From the NCBI GenBank assembly GCA_949825025.1, contig OX463781.1, positions 8,000,648 to 8,064,647 on the forward strand: DNA of 64,000 bases, in the 5' to 3' direction. Source of the DNA: Siphlonurus alternatus (Eukaryota; Arthropoda; Insecta; Ephemeroptera; Siphlonuridae). The notes below the pieces were generated by a model. It was not told the DNA's origin, ran no database searches, and worked only from the letters and a program-made list of their open reading frames with translations. The position numbers were made by a program, and so were the translations under genes. Shown here one piece after another: positions 11,681 through 23,578 of this stretch (within the stretch, counting starts at the first letter, position 1; the number at the start of each line of letters is the position of its first letter).

Positions 11681-11805
11681 CTAGTGAGGTTCTGCCCCCT
11701 CCTCCCACGCCAGGTAGAAGTGCAGCAGGCGTTCCTTGCACCGCGGGTCACTGCAGTCACCGGCCCACCGCAGTAGCTGCAGCCCACTGCACTCGGCACA
11801 CAGGT
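11681..11805 (-). CDS. Candidate terminal coding exon on the minus strand
   Basis: The minus frame ending in TAG (complement of 11681-11683) reads ...CSGLQLLRWAGDC, SDPRCKERLLHFYLAW, EEGAEPH, stop. It has GC-rich third positions, an amphipathic Leu/Trp/Arg pattern and four Cys, unlike the Ala/Thr/His-rich plus-strand shadow of the same DNA. A stop (TAA) lies just upstream in frame, so the segment would have to be entered by splicing (GCCGAG/TGC or GGCTGCAG/C). The polypyrimidine tract is weak. I do not recognise the protein. Confidence 0.3.
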
Positions 11806-11814
11806 CAAGTTACA

Positions 11815-13826
11815 ATAAATGTGGAAATTATGCATAATTTAAATGTCGTTAAAGAGAAAAGTGCATTTGGTACTAAATTATCACATGATATTGTGAGATT
11901 TGTTAAATTTAAATAATGTCAAACTTAAAATCAATTTAATTGATTTCTGATGTTTATTCTTCATAAATGATCATATAGAAGTGCATCAGAAATGCAATTT
12001 TCGACTCCAAAAAACATAAGAATAAAATAAATGGATATAATGCATTTTTTATGGGCTGTATACAAATTAATTAAAATGACTTTGATAGTCTTTGATAGAT
12101 TAATTAAGTAGTTTGTGTTTATTTTGTAACAATTCACAGCGGAGCTGTGTAAAATGTCCATCCAGATCTTTAGGGCATGTTATTAAGATATTAAGGCATA
12201 GAATTTTTTAATTTACCCAATATAAATATCAAAACATTATTTTACATTTCAATTTAATAAACAGTTATGTATACATAGTTATTACATACATTATAATATA
12301 TCTATGGTATATATTGAGTTTATACAATGTACGTATAATTTCTGTAACCAATATTTAATAGCTATAAGGAGCAATTATCATTCATAAATGAATAGTAAAA
12401 TTTAATTATTCAAATTGATTTTTCACAGTTTATAAAAGTAATCGATTTACACACATCTTCTGAAAGATTGTATTAAATCATAATTCAAAGTTCAACGACC
12501 CCACAAAAGACGTAGTACCAATTAATTGTCAAAATTACATGCCAGTGCTGCCTCTCTGTTACGTTCCTAGAATTATGAATTACATATCTAACTTAATCTT
12601 ATAACAAAAGTACTGCGACTTGAAAATACGAGTGCTCTTTACTGTATACGTTCAAGGTATAATTTATACCGGATAACAACTCTACAGTATATAATTGTCC
12701 ATTAGTTCAGCTTTGTACATTGAATATTATTGCACAATAAAAATTATAAAAACCGCCTTTAGCTGTCAACTTCTTTATCCTGTCAGATATAAAAAAAAAG
12801 CGGGAAAATTATTTAAAATTAACATAAAGCTGACTGTGCTTTGCCTACGGGTTACTCGTGCTTCGCAAGAGGCGTCACATGTGGGCCACGATGAGAACCA
12901 GTAATTATGACCAATGATTTTGCGTGGGTGTGGGAGGTGGCCCCAAATGAGAAAAAACAGCAGGCAGCTTCCTTACTATTATTATAGCCGTCTTAGTAGG
13001 TGGGCAAAAATACAAAGAAATATTTTTCTGCAAGGCATGCTGCAAGTGATTGTATGTTAAAATTTACATCAGTATGATAATTTTTGTTTATATTCAGTTA
13101 TTTTGTTTCTAAATGTACTTTTTATTTTGACAATAAAGAAAAAAAAAAAAGGAAAGTTTAATTTATATAAATAAAGGCATAGTATAATAAAAAAAATACT
13201 GAAATTTGCAAATGTATACAGTTATATATATACATTTAAAATTACTATATATTAGTAGTATTAGTTATCTTAGCTGAAACCCAAATTCAAAGCATAACAT
13301 TTGTAGTATAATTTTTAATTAGGGCTACCTTCCTTATCTCTAAACTTTGAAATTGACCTTAATTGCAAATTTTAATTGCCATGTTTTGCATCTCGCAGCC
13401 TAATTTATTTTCAGTCGTTAAAATCTCCATGCAAAAAAGAAATTTTTCCGTACGAGTGCAGATTCACTTTAAAACGTAACACACTGGATCAACGAGAAAA
13501 TTTAAAAGCTGTCTTCAGTATTTCCCCCACTCACGAATAAATGAAGAAATTCTTAATAGCTGTTGCTAAATTGTTTATTTTTCTTTCGTTTACACCCAAA
13601 CATTTATTTAATTGAGCTGTCAATATAACAGATCGTATATTATATTTTTATTGAGCTGGAATAAAATTTCACTTCACTTCCTCCGCAAAAAATTCACATT
13701 TGAATAATTTCAACTTGAATAAAGTTCACATTATATGAAAATACTTGTTAAAATATGTTTAATATGAAATATAACTAACTATGTGATAACTTAACAATAC
13801 ATTATAATCCTAGGTTTTTCTAGAAC
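11815..13826. other. AT-rich DNA
   Basis: GC-richer patch at about 12840-12960 without a supportable exon. At 13132 AATAAA runs into an A tract (about 13139-13150), which may be the tail of a retrocopied transcript. Nothing else recognised. Confidence 0.4.
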
Positions 13827-13945
13827 TTTTTTTTTTTTTATTGGTCATATTTTAATTTATAAGATCAGCCAAGGTTATTAAATATATCCTTATTGGCCGA
13901 TACAAAATACATAAATAATTTATCTTCAAGACCCTTAATATAGTT
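13827..13945 (-). mobile_element. Second retroelement 3' end of the family at 6823
   Basis: A 13-bp T run is followed by a stem AGCCAAGG...CCTTATTGGC and then ACATAAATA and TCTTCAAG, in the same order as at 6823-6935. It is older and more diverged, with base-pair-preserving changes in the stem. Confidence 0.45.
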
Positions 13946-15676
13946 ATAGTTGAAATAACACACACTTTTCCCCTTACAAAATAAGTTAAAAAAAAATATG
14001 AATAAATTAAAAATTGAATTGAATGACATTTTTTTCTATGTCAGAGTGCAATAATATAATATATAATTATATATGTGTTTTTTTTCTTAAGAAATAACAA
14101 AACTCAAAATTACATATTTTGAAAAGATTATCCTAAAGCTCTAATACATTGTCATATTTATCATATTAACTAGAAAAACAATACTTAATAAGGCCAAAAC
14201 AAGCATAATATATATAAAAACAGAACAAAATGAAACAATACACATCTTCTTTGATGTCCATTACCTGAAACAAAATGACTTTAGTATTTTTGTAAAACAA
14301 AATAAAACATAGCTCTACCCCCAAAATAATATTTGATGCCTTTAATTGAAAAGTTATATATTTGTATAGTTATTAAAATATTATGTTATGAATTTTAATA
14401 TATGCATTTATTTATTATATTATTTTTTTCCTGGTTTTATGGAATACTTTTTACTCTCATAATATATTCAAATAATTCTTATTCAAAACTTTTATCCCCA
14501 GTCAAAGTTCAATTTTTTTTTTAAATAATAATGAAGTGAAATAATAGTAATTTGTAATTTCAACTATAATATAATACTAATAATAATATTATAATATATA
14601 ATACTATAATACATCCCCATTTATGTAAACTATGTTAAAGTAATTGTTACATCTAGTTTTTTTATCGACCTCGGTTTCATTTTTCAACGTTAAAAAAGTC
14701 ACAGCAGGAGTTGATTGTCATTATATGGCTCGGTTTGTGTTTCATATTTGGTCAGCACATGTCTCAGTAAGCAACTGCACGAACTTACAATAACGTTTAA
14801 TGGCCTCGTTCTATCAAGTTATCACTTCATATATGAGAAGATTTTGTTCCCTGCAGAGATTTAGTGACTTAATAAACAACAAGAGAAAATCAAGATATGA
14901 AATGGAGTAATGGAGCGTGCAAATTTGTTATTATTCATATTGTATTCAAACATGGTTGTAAAAAGACGTAAGACAATATTAAAAATTGGTTATGAGGTAG
15001 AGAAATGGGTTGGGATGATTGTTTTATAGCTAAAAAATAATGCCAATTAACTATAATTTAATAAAATTTAATTTTTTATAACTGTATTAAATATATCATA
15101 TTAGTATTAAATATATTTGTTTGAATTTTTTTATATTTTAAGTGTTAATGACATGTGTCATTTAGCCTTGCATATTGAGAAATATCAAGACTGATTCCGA
15201 GTCTTAGGAGAGTTAGGATTACCAATGAACGATTTTAATTGAAACGATAGAACATTTTATGGTAATATGTTATGCCATGTTCAAATAATAACACTGCATG
15301 GATCACTTTGAGATCGAAGTTACTTTAATTTTGCATGCATGTTCATTTTTTTTCTGGTTTAAGGTCTGTCGCTATGCAGCCGGCCACCAGAGGCGCGACG
15401 TATGCCTTTTAAAAAATAATTATTGGATGAATTTTGTTCGGCTTCTTCTGCAGAACGATAAATTATATTCCATTTTTGATGATATAATGTTATTCATACA
15501 TATAATCTTTAGGAAACCTGTTAATATAAATTCGTATCGGTAAGATTTTGATGACTTTATTAGTACGAAAAAATACATATAATATTTCCCTACTTCCTCA
15601 CAAGCCATTTTGCTGATTTATTTTCGCCGCAGATGTACCGTACTGTACTGTACATTGTTCCATTGTTGGGGACGAG
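13946..15676. other. AT-rich DNA
   Basis: A 19-bp string TTTAAGGTCTGTCGCTATG at 15358-15376 recurs inverted at 21318-21336. It is followed here by GCCGGCCACCAGAGGCGC. No gene recognised. Confidence 0.4.
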
Positions 15677-18600
15677 CGGCCGGCCTGCACCTTGCTCGCT
15701 AGTAGTGAGGGAGCATAGTGTAAAAAAAAGGCATTATTGTGCACTTTGTGACAGAAGCATCAAACTTGGTATACAGGTAGAACTGAACCAGGAGGTCAAC
15801 ATTTTCGGTGGCTCCACTTGCGCATCTTACCCTGGTGACCTCTGGTGACCTTTCAAAATGGCGGCTATGGAGACTCTTGTTTATTTTTTAATTTGAAAAA
15901 CAATTGCTTAAATACAAAACTTTAAACGGAATATGGTTTGGTATTAAGTCCAAAGCGTCCCTGATTTTTTTCAAAATGCTGTGTTGCCAAATTTACTTTA
16001 AATTTTGAAAATAGTGGGAAAATTGTACATTTTTCTAGTTATTGCATAAAAAATTAATTTTGGGGTTAAATATTGTATCAAACGTTGGAAAATATTTAAA
16101 CGAGTACAAATAGAACATACAATTAACATTTTGAATGAATGCAAGCATAGACTCTGACCTGTGGACCAATGGCAACGTTGCAAAATGGCGCCTACACTAT
16201 GGAGAACAGCCAATGTGTTATATCTCCGCTTCTTATAGCCCTATCACGTAATTTTGAAAGGTTTTTGGTATTAATCGCTTTCAAATTTGTCCCTAATTTT
16301 TTCAGAAATGCCATGTTGCCTAAATATAGAATGCAGTGTTGCAACATTTAAATATAATTGCAATTATTGTCTATTATAATTAAAAAAAGTATAATAGTGC
16401 ATCATGTAATAATTTAAACTACTATAATATTTTATAGGAATATACGATATTTTATCTGTATAGTGTCACATTTTAAAGTTATAATTGACAAAAAAATTAA
16501 TATCTTGTCATAAATGATGATATAATATGACTATGTGACCATAGAAAAAAGTTTTAAAGTCTTAATTGGAAGGCAATCGTGCTAATTTTGAATTGATTTA
16601 GCAAAACATCTTATAAATATATAATACATTTCCTGTAAGTAACTGTTGTAAACAATGTAAGCTTTAAAGGCCCTATGACCATTTCAAAGTATTAATTCCA
16701 CAGTTAGTATTGCCTCAGTATGATATACGGCTGCATAAAAAAATTGTTCCAGCAGCAATAATATCAGAGATAATAGCCGATGAAAAGGCACCTGTGACGT
16801 CATTTGTACCCATTCTGCGGCGACGTATAGGGAAATCCCTGCAAAAGATAGCTTCACTCTATAGCTGCAACCACGGACATAATTTTAATTCTGAAATGTT
16901 GAAATTTTACCAGGGCAGTCTTGATAAAATTTGTCAAATATCCTGAAAGAATTTTTCTGCTGACATTCACACAGACTGACTTATTGCAGTGGCAAGAATA
17001 GAAAAATGTTGCATAGGAAAACTATGTTTTAAATTTTTGGCTTATCTTGCCACTGCAATAAGTCAGTCTGTGTGAATGTCAACCGCAAAATTCTTTCAGA
17101 ATATTTGACAAATACTATCAAGATTGCCCTGGTAAAATTTCAATATTCCAGAATTAAAATTATGTCCGTGGTTGCAGCTAGAGTGAAACTATCTTTTGCA
17201 TGGATTTTCCTATATACCGTTGCCGCAGAATGGGTAGAAATGACGTCACAGGTGCCTTTTCATCGGCTATTATCTCTGATATTATTGCTGCTGGAACAAT
17301 TTTTATTATGCAGCCGTATCATACTGAGGCTATACTAAAACTGTGGACTTAATACTCTGAAATGGTCATAGGGCCTTTAACTTTTAATTTAATTCATTTA
17401 TATATAATATTACATATATTTATTTATGCGATGGAACATAACAATTACGCACAGCTTGGAACAATATGAGCGTGCGGTATTCTTGCTAAATTTGCTGGCA
17501 CCGCAATTGCGTCCCAAAAGAGACAAAGAGCTGTAGATTTGCAGTCTAGCCTTACCAAAAATTTAATGTTCATTCAGGTTCACCAAAAGTAAGCTGCCTC
17601 GAGGAAAGCCCCCAAACAGTAAGGGGTAAAGTTCATGCTGTCCCGAGGTGTACACTAATACGTGCGGTAACAAACTGCATCATATATAGCAACGTTTTGT
17701 TACAGCTGGATTTTAAAAATAATATGAGAGGTACAAGTTAATTTATTATTAATTGATATTGCAGGAATTGTACTCTATTAAAAGTCACAGGAATTCAGTT
17801 AACTTGTACCTCTCATATTATTTTTAAAATACCTTGTAGCTGTAACAAAACGTTGCTATATATGATGCAGTTTGTTACCGCACGTATTAGTGTACACCTC
17901 GGGACAGCATGAACTTTACCCCTTACTGTTTGGGGGCTTTCCTCGAGGCAACTTACGTTTGTTGAACCTGAATGAACATTAAATTTTTGGTAAGGCTAGA
18001 CTGCAAATTTACAGCTCTTTGTCTCTTTTGGGACGCAATTGCGGTGCCAGCAAATTTAGCAAGAATACCGCGCGCGCTCATATTGTTCCAAGCTGTGCGT
18101 AATTGTAATGTTCCATCGTATAAATAAATATATATAATATTATATATAAATGAATTAAATTAAAAGTTTACATTGTTTACAACAGTTACTTATAGGAAAT
18201 GTATTAAATTTTATAACATGTTTTGCTAAATCAATTCAAAATTAGCACGATTGCCTTCCAATTAAGACTTTAAAACTATTTTCTATGGTCACATAGTCAT
18301 ATTATATCATCATTTATGACAAGATATTAATTTTTTTGTCAATTATAATTTTAAAATGTGACACTATAGACATGAAATACCGTATATTACTATAAAATAT
18401 AGTAATTTAAATTATTACATGATGCACTATTATACTTTTTTAATTATAATAGACAATAATTGCAATTATATTTAAATGTTGCAACACTGCATTCTATATT
18501 TAGGCAACATGGCATTTCTGAAAAAATTAGGGACAAATTTGAAAGCGATTAATACCAAAAACCTTTCAAAATTACGTGATAGGGCTATAAGAAGCGGAGA

Positions 18601-19138
18601 TATAACACATTGGCTGTTCTCCATAGTGTAGGCGCCATTTTGCAACGTTGCCATTGGTCCACAGGTCAGAGTCTATGCTTGCATTCATTCAAAATGTTAA
18701 TTGTATGTTCTATTTGTACTCGTTTAAATATTTTCCAACGTTTGATACAATATTTAACCCCAAAATTAATTTTTTATGCAATAACTAGAAAAATGTACAA
18801 TTTTCCCACTATTTTCAAAATTTAAAGGAAATTTGGCAACACAGCATTTTGAAAAAAATCAGGGACACTTTGTACTTAATACCAAACCATATTCCGTTTA
18901 AAGTTTTGTATTTAAGCAATTATTTTTCAAATTAAAAAATAAACAAGAGTCTCCATAGCCGCCATTTTGAAAGGTCACCAGAGGTCACCAGGGTAAGATG
19001 CGCGAGTGGAGCCACTAAAAAAGTTGACCTCCTGGGTCAGTTCTACCTGTGTACCAAGTTTGGTGCTTCTGTCACAAAGTGCACGATCATGTTGCTATGC
19101 TCCCTCACTATAGCGGTCAGGCAGGCGAGGCGGGCCAC
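15677..19138. mobile_element. 3.46-kb palindromic (fold-back) element
   Basis: The left arm (about 15677-16663 plus 17381-17741) matches the inverted right arm (about 17799-19138) nearly base for base. One 216-bp stretch (15998-16213 and 18610-18825) is identical. The central loop is only about 57 bp (17742-17798). The outer arm parts contain CAAAATGGCG and GGTGACC motifs. The left arm is interrupted by an independent 709-bp element at TTAA. No transposase-like ORF exists, and the short frames appear in mirror pairs because of the symmetry. The superfamily is unknown, as I could not find a convincing target duplication. Confidence 0.85.
16668..17376. mobile_element. 709-bp palindromic element inserted at TTAA
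   Basis: It starts AGGCCCTATGACC and ends GGTCATAGGGCCT, with TTAA on both outer sides (16664-16667, 17377-17380). The arms are inverted repeats of about 330 bp around a short AT-rich loop near 17005-17045. Each arm has a perfect TGACGTCA (16795-16802, 17241-17248). Removing it restores continuity with the right arm of the larger palindrome, so it inserted later. A TTAA target is characteristic of piggyBac-type elements, but TTAA is itself palindromic, so this stays tentative. Confidence 0.8.
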
Positions 19139-20250
19139 TTGGCCTGCAGACTTTCACAAGGGTTGGCGCCTTGCGGCTCGCGCGACGCAAATATAATCGC
19201 GGGCCGTGCTTTTACCTTATCTATGGTCAGGAAAAATGAATACATAAAAATATTGCACCATCAATCAAAATGCAATGAATGCAGCATTTATTAATGTGAT
19301 ATAAATATTATAAATATAACATACATTTAATATAAATTTATAAAAAAAGTATATAAAAATATAAATATAAATGATACAAAATATAAAATAATATTAAAAT
19401 ATTAATATAATATTTAATATAATATTAAATTTTTTTTATAAAAATTGAAACATATTAATACAACATTATATATACATATTATATATATATATATATATAT
19501 ATTTAAATTGTATATATATGATGTTGCAATATTTATGCATTTATTATGCATAATTTACTACATTAGATTGGTGCAATTTTTTCATTTTCTCCTATGAAAT
19601 ATAAAGTGGTGTTCCCAAAAATATTTATACATTGCATTGAAGTCTGTTTGTAACTAGGTTTCTATCTAAAACATATACTACATTCTTTTCTTCACCTTTC
19701 TCAAAGAAAAGAAAGGTTTATGAATGAGGATAGCAAGGGTTGGGGGAGTAAAATACAAGTTATTTTCTTGAGTTCGTTTACCCTTCTGACCTGCGCGCGA
19801 CAGTGAAAATTGTTGTAATTATATAACAATGAAAACTTATAAAAAATTAATCTATATTTTATTAGGAAAATTATGAATCATAATAAAGTATATTGATTTC
19901 GCTTTTTCATTATTATTCAATAAATTTAATTTCAGTCTCTCCAAGTATAGATGATCGTCACGAAACACTTGAAAAGTATTGCTTGAGAGGATACAAAAAA
20001 AAAAGGAAGGATTATTATAATAAACAGATTCAGATTTCAAATTCATCGTTATATAATACAGGTCGAGAATATTTTAATTACTTTTTAAAATATTAAGTTT
20101 GGAGGGAGTTTTATCATTAAAACCACACAAAAAAATTGTATATATAATATATAAATATTTGAAAAATATATATCATACTAATTTTGATAAAAAAAAATGT
20201 GCCTTGAAAATTAACTTTTATTAAAAAAATTTTGATCATTTTACGCGTAC
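19139..20250. other. AT-rich DNA with (TA)n
   Basis: A pure TA tract of about 20 bp lies near 19480-19502 within a low-complexity ATAATATT region (19300-19520). No gene recognised. Confidence 0.5.
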
Positions 20251-20456
20251 AGCAACGCATTCAGTACGTAACGCCTGCTCTTTTTTTCCCTTCTCCCCAT
20301 CCTCCCCCGTCCTCTCCGGACCCAGGAAGGAAGTGAAGAAAAAAAAACTGCAGCTCGCGAATGCAAGCAGTAGCAGCGCGGGGCAATTGCACATTCTACC
20401 TCATGATAGCAGCATTCGCACTCATGATGTGGTCCACGGACAGGAGCAAAATACAT
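20251..20456. other. GC island, coding potential unresolved
   Basis: A pyrimidine tract ending GGACCCAG at about 20323 could be a plus-strand acceptor. The plus frame after it is open for about 50 codons. The minus strand is open too, with a Cys-rich frame. I cannot decide between them. Confidence 0.2.
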
Positions 20457-21395
20457 TAAATTTCAATGTGAAAGAGTTACTATAACAATAAAAAATAGTT
20501 TCTTTTTTCTAAACGTCACATTTTTAATTTAATTTATAATTTGACATAATTAAAAATACATCTAAAAAATTAATCCACAGTTCTTTATTAGTTTGAGCAT
20601 ACATTAGCATTTTATTCATATTCCATAAATTTAATTTTTTTACTCCTTCCAGTAGATAATTGACATGATAAAACTGAAAAAGTATAGCTTGAAAGGATAT
20701 AAAAAATATAAGATTTTATATGTCCGATTGGTGATTATAGTATTCAGATTTATCCTATATAAAGCCGATAATGTATTTTTTTAAATTAATTTAGGTTAGT
20801 TTCTTTATCTATATATTATACAAAAAAGCAACAAAACATTTTTTGATACCTATTAATTACTACAAAAATTAAATTTATTTAAAAAAAATAATTCATAATA
20901 ATAACAGAGAATGCTGTATACAAAACACTCTGTTACCATATTTCTATTTTCTATTCAATTTACAGTACAATACTTTGGAGTCGACCTCACAATGCACTCG
21001 TCACGGCACGCATGGCACGTAAAGGACGCACTCGCAACGGCACGCCTGCCCTCCTTGTTTCTTTCCTTGCCTTCAGCTTTTGCTCTCCAGTAAAATGTTG
21101 CATACTTTTAATTGCTATAACTCTATATATAATGAATATTTTAAATAATGAATCGGTAGAAGGCATAGGCAAACAACACGTTTAAGCCCTAAGTTCAACA
21201 AAAACGCTTAATTTTCTTTATTTTCATTGCTAATGCCGAATAAAAATCACCGAATCCCGTATCTTTTTTACTATAGGCAGGTAGCGACATCTCATTTAAT
21301 TTCAGTTGCATTTTTTCATAGCGACAGACCTTAAATTCTCTCTTTCCAAGTAATTCTCACAATTGCCATATTCAAATTTCCTGATAACAATAAGC
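20457..21395. other. AT-rich DNA with a pyrimidine-rich acceptor-like site
   Basis: At about 21045-21091 a long pyrimidine tract ends GCTCTCCAG, a good 3' splice site on the plus strand, but the following sequence has stops at once. An inverted copy of the 19-bp string from 15358 lies at 21318-21336. Confidence 0.35.
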
Positions 21396-21419
21396 CTATT
21401 TTTCTCCTTCGTGACTTAC

Positions 21420-21701
21420 AGATGTGTGGCTACCTCCATATAACCCCCTTGCGAGGACCCCATACTGCGCACGCACTGACAATGGAGAAGAAGAAGTGTC
21501 GGTGAGGAAGCCGCCGCTGGCTGCACATTCCGGTCCGCCCACGGCCGCACCTGAGCACCATTTCATGACGTCCTCCGACAGGAGCATCCACCTGGAGGAG
21601 GCCACGGATATATAAGGAGATAGCGAGCGGCGCGTGGCAGCCACCGTGCCCTCTAGCGAACACTTCGCACGTACCTTTAATAGGTTAGTGTTTGGGTGCA
21701 T
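21420..21701 (-). CDS. Candidate first coding exon on the minus strand
   Basis: An ATG (complement of 21699-21701) opens 94 codons that end exactly at a strong donor, CACATCT/GTAAGT, in phase 0. Sample residues are RSLSPYISVASSRWMLLS and GGSHTS at the end. The DNA is GC-rich, so other frames are open as well: a 63-codon plus frame reads WLPPYNPLARTPYCARTD. I recognise no family. It could equally be a CpG-rich promoter, because the plus strand has a TATA box at 21609. Confidence 0.22.
21609..21616 (+). promoter_or_regulatory. TATA box in a GC island
   Basis: TATATAAG within GGATATATAAGGAG, followed by GC-rich sequence with CAGCCACCG about 30 bp downstream, where transcription would start. It is the second TATA box in a GC island on this strand, after the one at 8713. 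No downstream ORF is visible. Confidence 0.3.
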
Positions 21702-22574
21702 GGCTAATTATGACCTATTCTCAAAAAAAAAAAAAAGACCAAGAAGAAGAAGAGCACCAAAAAGCAATATATTTTTTTTAAGTTAGTAGATCAGAGGTTT
21801 TATGTATTTTTTATGGTTTATCCTATCCTTTAGGTAGCTGAATTTAAAAAAAAATTCTAATAAAAATAAGAGGAAATTTAATGACTGTGTTCTAAAATAG
21901 GCCGAATTCAAATAGAGGCTTCAAGTCAGCTGATTTTTCGGTGATCCCACCCGCTATACCAAACCTATGTAAAAAAAAACGTGAATTCGTTTTTTCACCA
22001 AGAATAAGATTTTTCAGGGATAATTCCTTTACGGAACTTTGGTCCAAACTGAAAAATAAAGTAGATAATTCAAGATTTAGATTTTTTACTTGATTTATAA
22101 CCGAGAAAAGTTAAAAAAACACTTTGCTTCATTTTCAAGTGCAAGATGGACCTTAGCGACAAACAGTTGCGCAGCGAAAGCGCATCACTTGAAGCCTCCA
22201 TTGTGGTTGCTATAATGCGCAATTTTACTTCAAATTGAAAAAAATAAAAAAAAAAATATGTAAATGTAGTATGAAAAGTTGACATGAGCAATTTCGATCC
22301 CATCTGTACCCCACTGATGATGTGACGTCATAGATATGAGCAAGTTTATAACATGAGATTAGTTTAAGGTGACCATCTGGATTTTAAAAATATATTAAAT
22401 TATTTCAGCATCAAATCTATTAATTTTATAAAAATAATCAGATAATCTCAATCTCACTTCACTGAATTGACATTGAAATATTTTTATATATAATGGTTAC
22501 TTCTGATTCATATTATGACTTGATGCAATTAAATTTTGCATTATTATTGCCACAACACATCATATAACAAACCA
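21702..22574. other. AT-rich DNA
   Basis: One perfect TGACGTCA at 22323-22330. No gene recognised. Confidence 0.4.
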
Positions 22575-22674
22575 GAGCAATTAACGTGGGGCACGTGGGA
22601 CGACGTTGTTTCGCCGCGGGCCACTCTGACCAGCCCTACGTGGGCCGTGTGCATTCCCGCGCGGGGTCACTTAC

Positions 22675-22745
22675 AGATGCAACGTTCCCATTCATCAGTC
22701 TAAGCACTTAGTCTCAACGAATTAAGTGGCCAACTTCTCAGCTAC
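22675..22745 (-). ncRNA. Possible non-coding exon (71 bp) bounded by splice sites
   Basis: On the minus strand an acceptor (CAATTTATTTTATAG) precedes 71 bp that end at GCATCT/GTAAGTG, a near-ideal donor. All three frames contain stops, so if spliced this is untranslated sequence. A GC-rich stretch with CACGTGGG lies just beyond (22580-22665). The donor resembles the one at 21420 (CACATCT/GTAAGT). The two sites might belong to one transcript, which is inference. Confidence 0.22.
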
Positions 22746-23569
22746 CTATAAAATAAATTGGTTTTATCATAAATTTTATATAGTGTTATTTTTAATAATA
22801 TAAAAATAAAATGAAGTTTGTTATTAAGATCAAAATATGTAATTTTCTTAGTAATAAAGTATACTGGCAAGGTTGGTTGTTGTATGAAAAGAAAAAAAAA
22901 TGTCCTCGCACCATAGTCAAAGCTTAAGTATCACTTCTATTGATTTGTGGTCCACATTTGTGTCAAAATTTATAATAATCTGAAGAATAAATTATAAAGT
23001 AAAAAAAATTAAGTAGCTTTTCTTTTAATGAAGACATTTTTTAAAATCACGAGCTGTCAAATTTTTTATTTTTTTGTACAGTTCTTTAACGTGATTTCAA
23101 GTTAATAATTTATAATTAATAAAACGGTACTTCTAAATATATTTGCAATGACTCAGAAAAAAATAAAGTACTTAAAATGTAACAAACATAAAATAAGTCA
23201 GTAAGTCAAAACATGAGGATTATTCCTGTACAGAAAACGTAATAAATGTCATTTACCGCAGTAAAATTGTAACATTGTAGTAATTTATGGGTCGTTTTAC
23301 ATTTGTTGTCTATCTATTTTGAGGAAGAGTAGAGAAAACAGAATTGAGTGTTGCTACAATCTTATTTAAAAGTTTTAAGAATAAAAGAAAGTGTTTTAAA
23401 AAAATCTTCAAGGTTTTTAAAAGTTTTATTCTATTTAGTTCAAATATAGTTTTTTTTCTAAATGAATTCTTTTTTAAAAAACACATAAAATGTGTAAATA
23501 AAATTGTCATGATTATTATCCACGTCGCCTGTATATTATGCAACTTGTTCAGCTTGCGGTAACTTGGTG
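22746..23569. other. AT-rich DNA flanking the giant element
   Basis: No gene recognised. The frames at 23310-23678 are AT-rich, low in complexity and run into the terminal repeat. Confidence 0.5.
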
Positions 23570-23578
23570 ATGGATCAT
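23570..23578. repeat. Left target-site duplication (9 bp)
   Basis: ATGGATCAT stands immediately outside the left terminal inverted repeat and is repeated exactly outside the right one. A 9-bp duplication points to the Mutator superfamily rather than hAT (8 bp), P (7-8 bp), piggyBac (TTAA) or Polinton (6 bp). Confidence 0.93.

Noticed and set aside
15379..15395. CTCF-like GCCACCAGAGGCGC
   Set aside because: One base short of the usual core spacing; a single site without further support.
15998..18825. Identical short ORFs on opposite strands
   Set aside because: Mirror copies produced by the palindrome arms; no similarity to any protein I know.
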